Position numbers and translations under genes: made by a program. Below the pieces are notes generated by a model. That model worked only from the letters and a program-made list of their open reading frames with translations, did not search any database and was not told the origin of the DNA. From a virus, in IMG/VR virus record IMGVR_UViG_3300042448_000626, positions 1 through 40,580 of that record: a stretch of 40,580 nucleotides of DNA. One strand, 5' to 3'. Below, piece by piece: positions 20,692 through 29,038 of the stretch (position 1 is its first letter; every line of letters begins with the position of its first letter).

Positions 20692-22202
20692 TATCCACCC
20701 ACTTGACTTCTTGTGTATCGAACAATTACTACGCCTGAACCACCATTTGCATTTCCAGTATTGGCAAATGTGTCAAATTTCTTACGGCTTCCACCTGCAC
20801 CACCACCTGTGTTTGCAGTTCCAGCCGTTCCAATTGCAGTACCAGCGGCAAATGTTGGACCTGCTCCACCACCACCGCTTCCACCTGAACCAGATGCGTT
20901 AAGGTCTGATTCGAAACCAGCACCGCCAGCACCGCCACCGCCACCGCCTACGGCAAGAACTCCAAATAAAGTAGTTCCGTTGCCACCGTTACCGCCACCG
21001 TATCCAGAAACTAGTGTGCCGCCAGCAAGTCCTGCTGCGCTAAAGCCACCGCCACCGCCACCTGACATACGCCAAGTCTGATTGTTAATAGATGAATTAC
21101 CACCACTATTGCCTTGTCCAGCAGTTCCAGTAGAACCAGTGCCTTGAATGGTAATACTATTGCTACTATAATAAGTACCGCCACCGCCTCCAGAACCCCA
21201 AGTGCCAGACCGTGCGGTGTATCCATTACGACCACCACCTCCGCCTCCGCCTCCATTTGAGGTAATAATAAAGGTAGAAGGGTTTCCGCCTATGCCTTGG
21301 CCAATACCAGTACCAATGTTGTCCGTATGGATTCCTGCGCCACCAGCGCCAATCGTTACGGCAATGCTTGAAGAAGAAGAAGATGAACCAGTGCGTACGC
21401 CGCCTGCTCCGCCACCGCCTCCTTGGTTAATAATTTGTTGATTGCCTGCGTCCCAGTATTCCCCAGAGCCACCCGAACCGCCACCACCAACAACTCCATA
21501 ATCAAAGTTAAGTGTGCCGTTTGTAATTCCTAAAGTACCGTTTGCAGTAAAGGTACGGTAGTAATAGGTTGCATCACTCGTAAGATTTCCACCTGTAATT
21601 GTAAGTGGAGCAACAGGACTTACTGAGTTAGAGGCAGCAGATGCCAAAGATTGCCCATTGGCATTAGTTGCTCTTACTGTAAATGTGTAAGCAGTTCCAT
21701 TTGCTAATCCTGAAACTGTAATAGGGCTTGCGCCTGTTCCTGTTTGACCACCAGGGGAAGCAGTTGCCGTGTAAGTAGTTACAGTCTTGCCACCCGTTGC
21801 ACCCGCTGTATAAGCAACAGTTGCACTTGCATTACCAGCAGTAGCAGTTCCAATAGTAGGAGCCTGTGGTACTGTGGTTGCAGTTACGCCAATAGATGCT
21901 GCAGATGCAGCAGATGTGCCAATAGGGTTAGTAGCAGTGGCTGTATATGTATACTGAACGCTAGACGCTAAGCCAGTAACAGTTAATGGTGAAGATACTC
22001 CAAAGACTGTAGACCTACTAGGATTGGATGGAATTGTATAATTAGTAATTGGCAATTTACCATCAAATGCAGGTGGAGTAAAAGTTACCGTTGCAGCACC
22101 ATCGTTAAATGCACGACCAGTGCCAACATCTGTTACTGTATCAATTGTTGGAGCGTCTGGTTTTGAGCGATTTGATGAAGATTGAATTCCAATAATAGGC
22201 AT
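20691..22202 (-). CDS. Fibronectin-III/glycine-rich tail adhesin
   Basis: 503 residues. Two Fn3-like domains at about 15-110 (PDAPTIDTVTDVG, VQYTYTATATNPIGTSAAS) and 112-197 (PQAPTIGTATAGN, YTFTVRATNANGQSLASA) are followed by a beta linker and a glycine-rich body from about 235 with a run of serines (about 271-280), like that of the two adhesins downstream. It ends GGSGVVIVRYTRSQVGG, related to their caps. Probably a surface-exposed adhesin that binds host glycans; the third member of the paralogous Gly-rich set. Confidence 0.85.
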   Translation of the reverse strand: MPIIGIQSSSNRSKPDAPTIDTVTDVGTGRAFNDGAATVTFTPPAFDGKLPITNYTIPSNPSRSTVFGVSSPLTVTGLASSVQYTYTATATNPIGTSAASAASIGVTATTVPQAPTIGTATAGNASATVAYTAGATGGKTVTTYTATASPGGQTGTGASPITVSGLANGTAYTFTVRATNANGQSLASAASNSVSPVAPLTITGGNLTSDATYYYRTFTANGTLGITNGTLNFDYGVVGGGGSGGSGEYWDAGNQQIINQGGGGGAGGVRTGSSSSSSSIAVTIGAGGAGIHTDNIGTGIGQGIGGNPSTFIITSNGGGGGGGGRNGYTARSGTWGSGGGGGTYYSSNSITIQGTGSTGTAGQGNSGGNSSINNQTWRMSGGGGGGFSAAGLAGGTLVSGYGGGNGGNGTTLFGVLAVGGGGGGAGGAGFESDLNASGSGGSGGGGAGPTFAAGTAIGTAGTANTGGGAGGSRKKFDTFANTGNANGGSGVVIVRYTRSQVGG

Positions 22203-24922
22203 TAAATAATATCTCCAATTACTACCCAGTTATCCGCAGACAACTTAATGCAAGTTGCCGATGAGTATTGAGCGCGTGTTGCAGGGTAGCCTGGGTTTGC
22301 GGCTGTTGAGTTAACAACTGTAACCCCAGGATTAACTGATTGAATCATTGTTGGCCCTGCACCCATTTGTATAATTGTAATTTGCGCTCCAATAGGAAAA
22401 TTAGCAGAAATATCAGACCTAATGGTGTAAAAATTAGTTCCTGAAGTATTTGCTAGTAAAACTTTTCCATTATCTTCAAGTTGTGAAAAAACACTTGATG
22501 TTACATTTTTCATTCCTAGATTTATTGCAGGAGCGGTTAAAGTTAAGCCAGCAACTGTTGTTACTGTAGCACCAGATGCAATAGATGTTGAGCCTAGAGT
22601 TGGTGCTGAGTAGCCAGCAGCAGGTGTTGTCCACTCAACTCCATCTGCCTGAGCAGAGTTGGCTGTAAGGACTTGACCGTCGCTACCTACTGCTTGTGCA
22701 GCATATGTGCTTGCATCAGTACCTATAAGGATTGTTCCCTTTGCGGTAAATGATGAGTTAGGAATAGCAGTTGCAACATCATATGGTGTAAAAGTAATAA
22801 CCTCTAGAACATCGTCAACCGCAAGTGCAGCAAGAGAAGTAATGCTTGTTCCATCAGTTGCTGAGTAATCAGATGTACGAGCAAGAAGTACGCCATTGAG
22901 ATATACCTGCTCTTTGCCAGGCAAGTAAGAAAATGTTATTCCATTGTCATCAACACCTGAGATTGTTGTTTGACCAGCAGTTGCTATAAAGCGATAGCGG
23001 AAAATATTTGCAGTTGATGAGATTGAACTCCAAGCAGAGCCTGACCAAACAAGCATTGCGTTGCTTGAAGTATTCCAGTAGAGAGCACCAGTAAGCAAAG
23101 TATTGCCATCATTATCTACAGTTGGTGCAGTTGCTTTAGGTCCAAGGTAGCGGTCATCAAATGAGTCGTAAGATGTAGCAGCGGCAGCAGCGCTTGCCGC
23201 AGCAGCGGTAGCAGAACCTGCAACTGTGTCTACGTATACCTTAGTAGCGGCATCGTTGTTAGATGTCGGTGCACCTAGGTTAGTTACTTTGTGAGTGTTT
23301 GCATCTAGGTTGCCAAGCAACTGACCAGTTGTACGGTTAAGATATGAACCAGATAAACTTACTGCTCCAGTTAATCCATCAACAGATAGAACTGCATCTG
23401 TTGGTGTTAACAACTCGTTCCAGTTGCTTAATGTTGTAGCAGGTACTACTCGAAGAATAAAAGACTTATTAACATCTGTACGAATAGCAATATCACCAAC
23501 GTGAGCATTAGGCAAAGCAAGCATTTCAGCCTGTGAAGTTACTACAAATACTTCTGCAATAGCAGTCGCTGGAATATGGTCTAGAGGAACCTTACCGTTT
23601 CCATCAAGAGGGGCGATACCATTTGCTATACCTTTTTGACCAGTAAGATATCCAAGGCTTACCGCATCTCCGTTATCTACAGGATTTGCTAGGTTAATAA
23701 TCTTTTGGCTGTTAAGAGATACACCAGAAGTAGGTGCTGCCATCTGGTCTAAACGAGATGTGCGAACCTGTGTATCAAAGTCTGAAACTGTAGATGCTGT
23801 CTGTGTACCTGTGTGGTTAGCACGAGCCAGTGGGTCTACTGCCAATTTGCTAAGTGCAATAGCAGCAGAAGCGTTGATGTCTGTATTAACAATAGTTCCG
23901 TCAACCAAGTCAGCAGAGGTAATAGTTCCACCAAGGTCTAACTTGGTCTTAGCAATACCAGCAGTTGCCGACACGTCAGCATTAACAATTGTTGCATCTG
24001 CAATCATTGCACTAGTAACTGTTCCTATATCAGCCTGAGTTACCGCTGTACCAGCAATCTTAGTTGCTGCAATTGCAGCAGCAGAGTTAATGTCGCCATT
24101 AACAATAGTTCCGTCAGCAAGCATAGCCGATGTAACTGTGCCTGTATCGGCTGCAGTAATTGCAGTACCAGCAATTTTAGTTTTATCAATTGCAGCAGAT
24201 GCATTTACATCAGCATCAACGATTACACCAGTAGCAATAGCGGTTGTAATTGTTGTGTTGCTAAGATTAGTCATTGTTGCTGAACCAGTTAAATCACCAG
24301 CAATAGTTATAGTTGGGTCGTTTACGTCAAAGTTATACTTCCCAGTAGCATCGTCATAAGTAACAGATATGCCAGACTCAGTGTTCCCAGAAACCATTGC
24401 TCCAACGACATCTTCGACTGACTCAGTAAAATCTGAAATAGCGTTAGAAGTAATAGTTCCACCGCCAGCAGCGTTAAGGTGAGAGTGAGTAGCATTTGTA
24501 AAACTCGCAATTGTTGGGGTAGTTAAAGTTTTGTTAGTAAGTGTTTGAGTATCTGTTGTTCCAACAACTGGACTGGTTACTCCATGAACATTAGATGTTG
24601 ATTCAATATGAGTATTGGCTTCGCGATAGTCACGACCAATTGCCATATGGCGAATTACTGCACCAGGAGAGTGAGTTTGTGCTGATGAACCATCAACAGC
24701 ACGAACTATGGTTAGTGTATTAGTGCTAACCGCTGTGACATCTAGAATTTCTTCAAGGGCTGTATCTGGGTCAATTACTACAGTAAATATTTCTCCAGCA
24801 GAAATGGTAATACCACCAAGCAGTGCACTTCCAGATACGACTGTAGCGGAAGTTGCACTTGTGTTTAGCGTAGCGGTAAGAGTAGTTTGCTGGGAACGGG
24901 ATGAGTATTTTCTAGTTGGCAT
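22202..24922 (-). CDS. Major tail fibre
   Basis: 906 residues. N-terminal virion-attachment domain about 1-110 (TTLTATLNTSATSATVVSG, IGRDYREANTHIES). The shaft at about 120-365 has GTTDTQTLTNKTLTTPTI and four copies of a unit with the core IVNADINASAAIAxTKIAGT. The middle carries KIINLANPVDNGDAVSLGYL and VTNLGAPTSNNDAATKVYVD, a tail-fibre motif seen in many phages, then a collagen-like or beta C-terminus. Starts 9 bases after the connector gene. Determines host range with the adhesins downstream. Confidence 0.87.
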   Translation of the reverse strand: MPTRKYSSRSQQTTLTATLNTSATSATVVSGSALLGGITISAGEIFTVVIDPDTALEEILDVTAVSTNTLTIVRAVDGSSAQTHSPGAVIRHMAIGRDYREANTHIESTSNVHGVTSPVVGTTDTQTLTNKTLTTPTIASFTNATHSHLNAAGGGTITSNAISDFTESVEDVVGAMVSGNTESGISVTYDDATGKYNFDVNDPTITIAGDLTGSATMTNLSNTTITTAIATGVIVDADVNASAAIDKTKIAGTAITAADTGTVTSAMLADGTIVNGDINSAAAIAATKIAGTAVTQADIGTVTSAMIADATIVNADVSATAGIAKTKLDLGGTITSADLVDGTIVNTDINASAAIALSKLAVDPLARANHTGTQTASTVSDFDTQVRTSRLDQMAAPTSGVSLNSQKIINLANPVDNGDAVSLGYLTGQKGIANGIAPLDGNGKVPLDHIPATAIAEVFVVTSQAEMLALPNAHVGDIAIRTDVNKSFILRVVPATTLSNWNELLTPTDAVLSVDGLTGAVSLSGSYLNRTTGQLLGNLDANTHKVTNLGAPTSNNDAATKVYVDTVAGSATAAAASAAAAATSYDSFDDRYLGPKATAPTVDNDGNTLLTGALYWNTSSNAMLVWSGSAWSSISSTANIFRYRFIATAGQTTISGVDDNGITFSYLPGKEQVYLNGVLLARTSDYSATDGTSITSLAALAVDDVLEVITFTPYDVATAIPNSSFTAKGTILIGTDASTYAAQAVGSDGQVLTANSAQADGVEWTTPAAGYSAPTLGSTSIASGATVTTVAGLTLTAPAINLGMKNVTSSVFSQLEDNGKVLLANTSGTNFYTIRSDISANFPIGAQITIIQMGAGPTMIQSVNPGVTVVNSTAANPGYPATRAQYSSATCIKLSADNWVVIGDII
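23831..24223 (-). repeat. Four imperfect repeats in the tail-fibre shaft
   Basis: Encodes residues about 234-364, units of about 32-39 residues sharing IV(D/N)xD(V/I)NASAAI and KIAGTA. Probably a trimeric beta-helical or coiled shaft. Confidence 0.6.
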
Positions 24923-24931
24923 TCAATCTTC

Positions 24932-25858
24932 CTATCGGCTGAAGTGAACTCGTGGCGGGTATTGTTGTTGTTGTGACATTGTTTCTTCTGATAAACGTTG
25001 GTTGTAAAGAGCAAACAGTTGACGATACGCATTAGTTGCTGAACCAAAGGTACGAGTGTTATCTGTTTCATCAGCCTGTGGTGACTGTGCACCAGTACGG
25101 GCTGGGTCTAAGTAAGCAATTAAACGGTATGAAGCACCAAGGATTACAATGTCTCGACAAGACTCAGGTAATCCTGTTTGTGCAGTAAATGAAGTAGTAG
25201 CAGTTGTAGATAGCGTAGTTGGTGCGGTTGCATAAACAACTTTTACCTTACGACCAGATGCAATTCTATCTCCAATAGTTACTGTCTGTGCACCACTACC
25301 CCAAGTATCAGTGTCTGGAAAAGCATCAAAGTCCCATCGCTTAACGCGAATCCACTCTCCGCTAGAACCAATATCCTGCCAGTGCATAGTTAAAATGTTT
25401 TGAATGTTCTTATTATCTAGTTCATATGTGTTTACAATTGTGCTACTGAATGTAAAACTTGTTTGCTTTACAGCAAAGATGGCAGAACCCATAGCACGGA
25501 TTGTGTCTTGAATGGCACGCTTAACAGCGTACTTAGGAAATGTTGGAGAAATAGTTACTTTTGAGCCAGCAGTATGTGTTGCTGCGGTAGAGCCTAGGAA
25601 TCCACGACCATACGGAGATACTGTTGCTGTATTAGAAACACGGTCTACAGTATCTACCCATAGTAGTTCATCATCAATCTCAACTGTACCAGAACCAAGT
25701 CGCTGAGCATCGGCTACGCTAAAAATTGTAGGCGCTGCAATAGTAGATGTGGTTGTAGAAATATCGTTTGTTAAATGTGTAGCCTTGTCTTGTTGCAGTG
25801 TATAACCTGCAAGGTTAATCAGAACTTCATCTGTTAATTCATTGAGTAGGATACCCAT
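24932..25858 (-). CDS. Head-tail connector/adaptor (tail tubular A-like)
   Basis: Start at ATG 25858 in a TAATG overlap (MGILLNELTDEVLINLAGY); a GTG at 25864 is less likely. 308 residues. A beta-barrel insertion (about 45-110, with ELLWVDTVDRVSNTATVSPYGRGFLGS) and a helical core (AVKRAIQDTIRAMGS, and the C-terminal NAYRQLFALYNQRLSEE) suit an adaptor that sits under the portal, like T7 gp11. Inferred from fold pattern and position before the main fibre. Confidence 0.65.
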   Translation of the reverse strand: MGILLNELTDEVLINLAGYTLQQDKATHLTNDISTTTSTIAAPTIFSVADAQRLGSGTVEIDDELLWVDTVDRVSNTATVSPYGRGFLGSTAATHTAGSKVTISPTFPKYAVKRAIQDTIRAMGSAIFAVKQTSFTFSSTIVNTYELDNKNIQNILTMHWQDIGSSGEWIRVKRWDFDAFPDTDTWGSGAQTVTIGDRIASGRKVKVVYATAPTTLSTTATTSFTAQTGLPESCRDIVILGASYRLIAYLDPARTGAQSPQADETDNTRTFGSATNAYRQLFALYNQRLSEETMSQQQQYPPRVHFSR

Positions 25859-26139
25859 TACCACTTCACCTTATCTGCCCAGTAGGCTGCACTTAGTTTG
25901 CCTTTGGCAATATTCTTAGAATGTCTTGCTTTAAAAGACTTGCGCCGTGCTGCATAGGATGCAGATTCACCAGCCTTCTTTGGAGAACCAGATACACCCT
26001 GCTGTCCAAAACGGATAGTCTTGACCTGAGTTCCTTCTTTAGCCACAACTACGTGTGACTTCTTAGGATGGTTGGGCGTACGCTTAGGCTTGTTATAGCC
26101 TGCTACACCAGCACGAGTTAATCTGGAATCTTTTTTCAT
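25858..26139 (-). CDS. Conserved basic phage protein
   Basis: 93 residues in an ATGA overlap. RLTRAGVAGYNKPKRTPNH, KTIRFGQQGVSGSP, RRKSFKARHSKNIAKGKLS and the closing AAYWADKVKW are conserved across aquatic phages. Strongly basic. The role is not established; it may be a virion DNA-contact protein. Confidence 0.8.
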   Translation of the reverse strand: MKKDSRLTRAGVAGYNKPKRTPNHPKKSHVVVAKEGTQVKTIRFGQQGVSGSPKKAGESASYAARRKSFKARHSKNIAKGKLSAAYWADKVKW

Positions 26140-26531
26140 CTGTATTTAGCCGTCTTCTTTGCAATAGATTTAGGTTGTTTTACGAACTGCTTACCAGCAC
26201 TAGTGCCAGCACGCTTAGCAGCGGTAGTCTTTGCATACTCTGATGTGCTTAGTGCAGCACGGGCTTTCTTAGGCAGATACCTTTCACCAGTAGCCTTGGC
26301 ACCTTGGGTGCTCGGCTTACCAGATTTAGTACCCCAGTCCTCTTTAGTCCATTTTGACAAAGACTTCTGCTTAGCAGTTTTGCTACCTGAGTAGCCACCG
26401 CCTGCTTTCTTGTAAGCCTGTGCTAGCAACTGAGCCTTACGGGCAGACCATTGGCCAGGCTTACCACCTTTAGAACCAGACATAATCTGATTCTTTAGAC
26501 GCTCACGTAAACTTGCCTTGGTGTATGCCAT
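26136..26531 (-). CDS. DUF5872-like basic protein
   Basis: 131 residues. GQWSARKAQLLAQAYKKAGGGY, SLSKWTKEDWGTKSGKPSTQ and ATGERYLPKKARAALS match the DUF5872 family of phage/viral proteins; the Lys/Arg-rich tail (KQPKSIAKKTAKYR) is typical. Function unknown; it lies in the capsid-to-tail region of the late operon. Confidence 0.8.
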   Translation of the reverse strand: MAYTKASLRERLKNQIMSGSKGGKPGQWSARKAQLLAQAYKKAGGGYSGSKTAKQKSLSKWTKEDWGTKSGKPSTQGAKATGERYLPKKARAALSTSEYAKTTAAKRAGTSAGKQFVKQPKSIAKKTAKYR

Positions 26532-26532
26532 A

Positions 26533-26742
26533 TTACTTCTTTTTAATCTTCTTTGGTGGACTCTTTTTAGTTGGCTTTGTGTATCCCATACCAGGAATAA
26601 TTACATCGTAATCTGGCGGAATAACATTTCTACGTGATGGAGTTTTTGTAACTTTAACTGCTGGCTTCTTTTTAGCAGCCTTCTTAGCCGCTTTCTTACC
26701 TGCTTCTGTATATGGAAACTTTTTTCCGTTTACCATTGGCAT
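26533..26742 (-). CDS. Small Lys-rich protein
   Basis: 69 residues, TAATG overlap upstream. Begins MPMVNGKKFPYTEAGKKAAKK, an opening shared by many aquatic-phage proteins; the C-terminal PGMGYTKPTKKSPPKKIKKK is basic. Unknown role. Confidence 0.72.
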   Translation of the reverse strand: MPMVNGKKFPYTEAGKKAAKKAAKKKPAVKVTKTPSRRNVIPPDYDVIIPGMGYTKPTKKSPPKKIKKK

Positions 26743-27056
26743 TAGATTGCTCCCGCTTCCTTTAGTGTTGTTGCTGATTTGTCATTAATGTAACGAGCAC
26801 TAGTCATAGTATCTGCGTCATACGCCTTACCCATTGCTTCAGAAGCATTAACAGCACGCTGTATAGCAGCCATACTTGTACCTTCTGGTTGAATACCTTG
26901 TGCTCTTGCAGCACGATAAGCATTCAATTCTCCATCCCACTTCTTATTGCTCATAGCCTTTTGAGATGAAGCATCTCCTGGACTCATTTGCAATCCAATT
27001 ACTTTGCAACCAAAACAGCCTTCAACATCTTCTGGATGGTCTAGTCTGTGTCTCAT
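26742..27056 (-). CDS. Conserved phage protein, 104 aa
   Basis: ATGA overlap upstream. HPEDVEGCFGCKVIGLQMSPGDAS (7-30) includes a C-x2-C motif, followed by KWDGELNAYRAARAQGIQP and a helical C-terminus. The pattern is repeated in uncultured actinophage genomes I recall, but no function is known. The N-terminal histidine and two cysteines may bind a metal. Confidence 0.75.
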   Translation of the reverse strand: MRHRLDHPEDVEGCFGCKVIGLQMSPGDASSQKAMSNKKWDGELNAYRAARAQGIQPEGTSMAAIQRAVNASEAMGKAYDADTMTSARYINDKSATTLKEAGAI

Positions 27057-27307
27057 ACTGTCTCCACTGTGTAGCCAGCAGACTCAAGGTCTGCTTTCTC
27101 TGCTGCATCCACTTCGTAGTCAATACCACCAAGGTAAGCAATGTCTGCTGCAATCCATTCCTCAGAGGATGGATAACGTATCTCTGTGTATACATTACCA
27201 TTCTTAAGAACTGTGATTCCCTTTTCAATTTTGATTCTAGAAAACAGTGGATGGTATTCGCCATCCATCTCTTCCAAGATTGTTGGTGTTCTAAATATGT
27301 AAGCCAT
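27053..27307 (-). CDS. Small head/connector-associated protein
   Basis: Start at ATG 27307, directly after a GGAGGG ribosome site; the frame is open further upstream but would cover the hairpin after the capsid gene. 84 residues (MAYIFRTPTILEEMDGEYHP, then LFSRIKIEKGITVLKNG and YLGGIDYEVDAAEKADLESAGY). First gene after the major capsid protein; possibly a head-completion or decoration protein, by position only. Confidence 0.72.
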   Translation of the reverse strand: MAYIFRTPTILEEMDGEYHPLFSRIKIEKGITVLKNGNVYTEIRYPSSEEWIAADIAYLGGIDYEVDAAEKADLESAGYTVETV

Positions 27308-27331
27308 AGTTCCCTCCAATAGGTTTACTGA

Positions 27332-27381
27332 TGAGCAGGTGTGCTTGCACCAAATTAGATATGCAATACGCCACCTGCTCA
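27332..27381 (-). other. Long stem-loop after the major capsid gene
   Basis: TGAGCAGGTG (27332-27341) pairs perfectly with CACCTGCTCA (27372-27381); inside, TTGCA (27345-27349) pairs with TGCAA (27362-27366). It lies between the capsid stop and the next ribosome site, with no T-run. Likely an mRNA stabiliser, processing site or partial terminator tuning expression after the capsid gene. Confidence 0.65.
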
Positions 27382-27396
27382 CCCGTATAACTATTG

Positions 27397-28398
27397 TTAT
27401 GCGTTTGGACGACCTGAAGCCGCTGACTCGATACGAACCAATGCTGGTGTACGGTATAGAGACCAGTTGATGATTCCGTACCAACCGACTGGGTTGAAAC
27501 GGTTAAAGCGGTCTTGGACCACTCCGATTTCCATGCCTGGTTCCTTCCATACAGCCTCAGCAAGAGCCTGTGCACCAACTACATATGTGTTGTACACACG
27601 TGTCTGTGTTGTGCTTGAGCCTGTTCCTGACTGTGAAGAAGTTGCGTTTGCTGTCTCAATGAAGCGAACGCCTTCCCATGAACCTGTTTCTCCGCCGTAA
27701 AGTGGAGCAGCGTTCTGGTACTCGTGTGGAGTACGCCATACGTTGTTACCTGTCTCTGTGCGTAGGTCAGCAGAAACTTCTGGGTGAATGTATGCAAGAA
27801 ACATTCCAGCAGCCTTGTACTGAACTCCAGCAGAGCGCATCTTTGTAACAGCAGTACGGATTGCAGCAGACTTCATTGTGTCTGCTGGTGCGATTGTGTT
27901 CTTAGCAGCAACTGTGCCAACACCTTCGTAAACATTTGATACTGCGCCAGTTCCGCCAGCAACACGAACGATGTTCGCGCCTGCGTCCAACTTAGCAACT
28001 ACTGCTGCATCAAGTGTCTTTGTCATGTTGAAGCCAACTGCGTTAGCAACCCATGGGTCAATGTTTGCTAGTGACATCAAGTTAATCTTCTTAACTGGAA
28101 GTACTGAGCGACCTAGTTCTAGTTGTGCAATGTCTAGGTATGTTGTTGCTGGTAGTGCTACTGAGTCTGGGTCAACTGTCTCATTGAGTGTTGCGCCAGC
28201 CACTGTAGTGTCAGCGATATCTGTGTTGAACTGGAAACGGATTGAAGAACCGTTGTGTGTTAGGGAGCCGACCTTCTTGTCCGCGATTTCGCGGAACTTT
28301 GGAAGGATGCGAAGATTAGTCTCGATAAGTCTATCGTAGGCTAATGTTACAAGATTGCTTCCTAATCCAGTGGTTGTAGTGGTAAAGACATCAGGCAT
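27397..28398 (-). CDS. Major capsid protein (N4-gp56-like)
   Basis: 333 residues, AAAGGAGG nine bases before ATG 28398. Residues 19-45 (LAYDRLIETNLRILPKFREIAD) resemble the N-arm of the N4-gp56/P22-type HK97-fold coat proteins. The middle has the A-domain-like EVSADLRTETGNNVW and the C-terminal VGAQALAEAVWKEPGMEIG followed by NRFNPVGWYGIINWSLYR, diagnostic for that family. Preceded by the scaffold gene; a strong ribosome site fits high expression. Confidence 0.92.
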   Translation of the reverse strand: MPDVFTTTTTGLGSNLVTLAYDRLIETNLRILPKFREIADKKVGSLTHNGSSIRFQFNTDIADTTVAGATLNETVDPDSVALPATTYLDIAQLELGRSVLPVKKINLMSLANIDPWVANAVGFNMTKTLDAAVVAKLDAGANIVRVAGGTGAVSNVYEGVGTVAAKNTIAPADTMKSAAIRTAVTKMRSAGVQYKAAGMFLAYIHPEVSADLRTETGNNVWRTPHEYQNAAPLYGGETGSWEGVRFIETANATSSQSGTGSSTTQTRVYNTYVVGAQALAEAVWKEPGMEIGVVQDRFNRFNPVGWYGIINWSLYRTPALVRIESAASGRPNA

Positions 28399-28435
28399 TT
28401 GCCGATGCCTCCTTTCTGGAATAGTCGGTTACGAA

Positions 28436-28921
28436 TTAACCGAGTGATTTAATAATTGACATAATCTCTTCTTCAGAGTTAGCGTTAGCAAGTGCTCGCT
28501 CTAAGTCCTCTGAATAAGCGGGAGTGTCAGCCGATTGTGTAGCAGAGTCTTGCTGCTGTAAGGCACGCAAGTTTTCTGTATCAACTGGCTTTTCTTGATT
28601 AGGCGTATACCCGATTAAGTCACCATTCTCAATGAGCCAGTTTGAAACTGCGTCTTCATTGATAGTGTCTAAGTCCTTAAGGACAAGACGGGCAGCCTTC
28701 GTGTTCACTCCCTTTGATTCTAGGATTTCTTTAACAGTTCGCTCATTAGATTCCTTAGAGAACTTCGCTAGTTGTTCTTCAAGTTCCTTAATACGCTTTT
28801 CATCTGCTCGTTTGGCTTTGCGGAGGTTAGCGATACCATCATCGCCGTACGAGTTATGAGGACGGTTTAAATCGTTCTCTAGACTTTCGTTATCGTTTTC
28901 CCAGTATTGTTCGTTGCTCAT
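28436..28921 (-). CDS. Capsid scaffolding protein
   Basis: 161 residues, acidic. A coiled coil at about 28-65 (NLRKAKRADEKRIKELEEQLAKFSKE, in part) is followed by a disordered Gln/Ser-rich segment and a C-terminal helix (LERALANANSEEEIMSIIKSLG). Length, charge and position immediately upstream of the major capsid gene match phage scaffolds. Confidence 0.85.
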   Translation of the reverse strand: MSNEQYWENDNESLENDLNRPHNSYGDDGIANLRKAKRADEKRIKELEEQLAKFSKESNERTVKEILESKGVNTKAARLVLKDLDTINEDAVSNWLIENGDLIGYTPNQEKPVDTENLRALQQQDSATQSADTPAYSEDLERALANANSEEEIMSIIKSLG

Positions 28922-29038
28922 GCAACATCACCCTTCATTAGTAGTTGACGCAGACCACAACCAGATAAGGGGATACTTGGTTGGCTTCTGCTACCAGACT
29001 TTTACGCCTGACGGGGCTGGTGTGTCCGTCTAGGGAAT

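Noticed and set aside
23760-24359. Plus-strand frames rich in Val/Ala/Ser opposite the tail fibre
   Set aside because: Shadow of the repetitive fibre shaft; repeats mirror the minus-strand repeat units.
19857-24922. Repeats in fibre genes considered as a CRISPR-like array
   Set aside because: The repeats are in-frame coding units with diverged DNA and no unique spacers.
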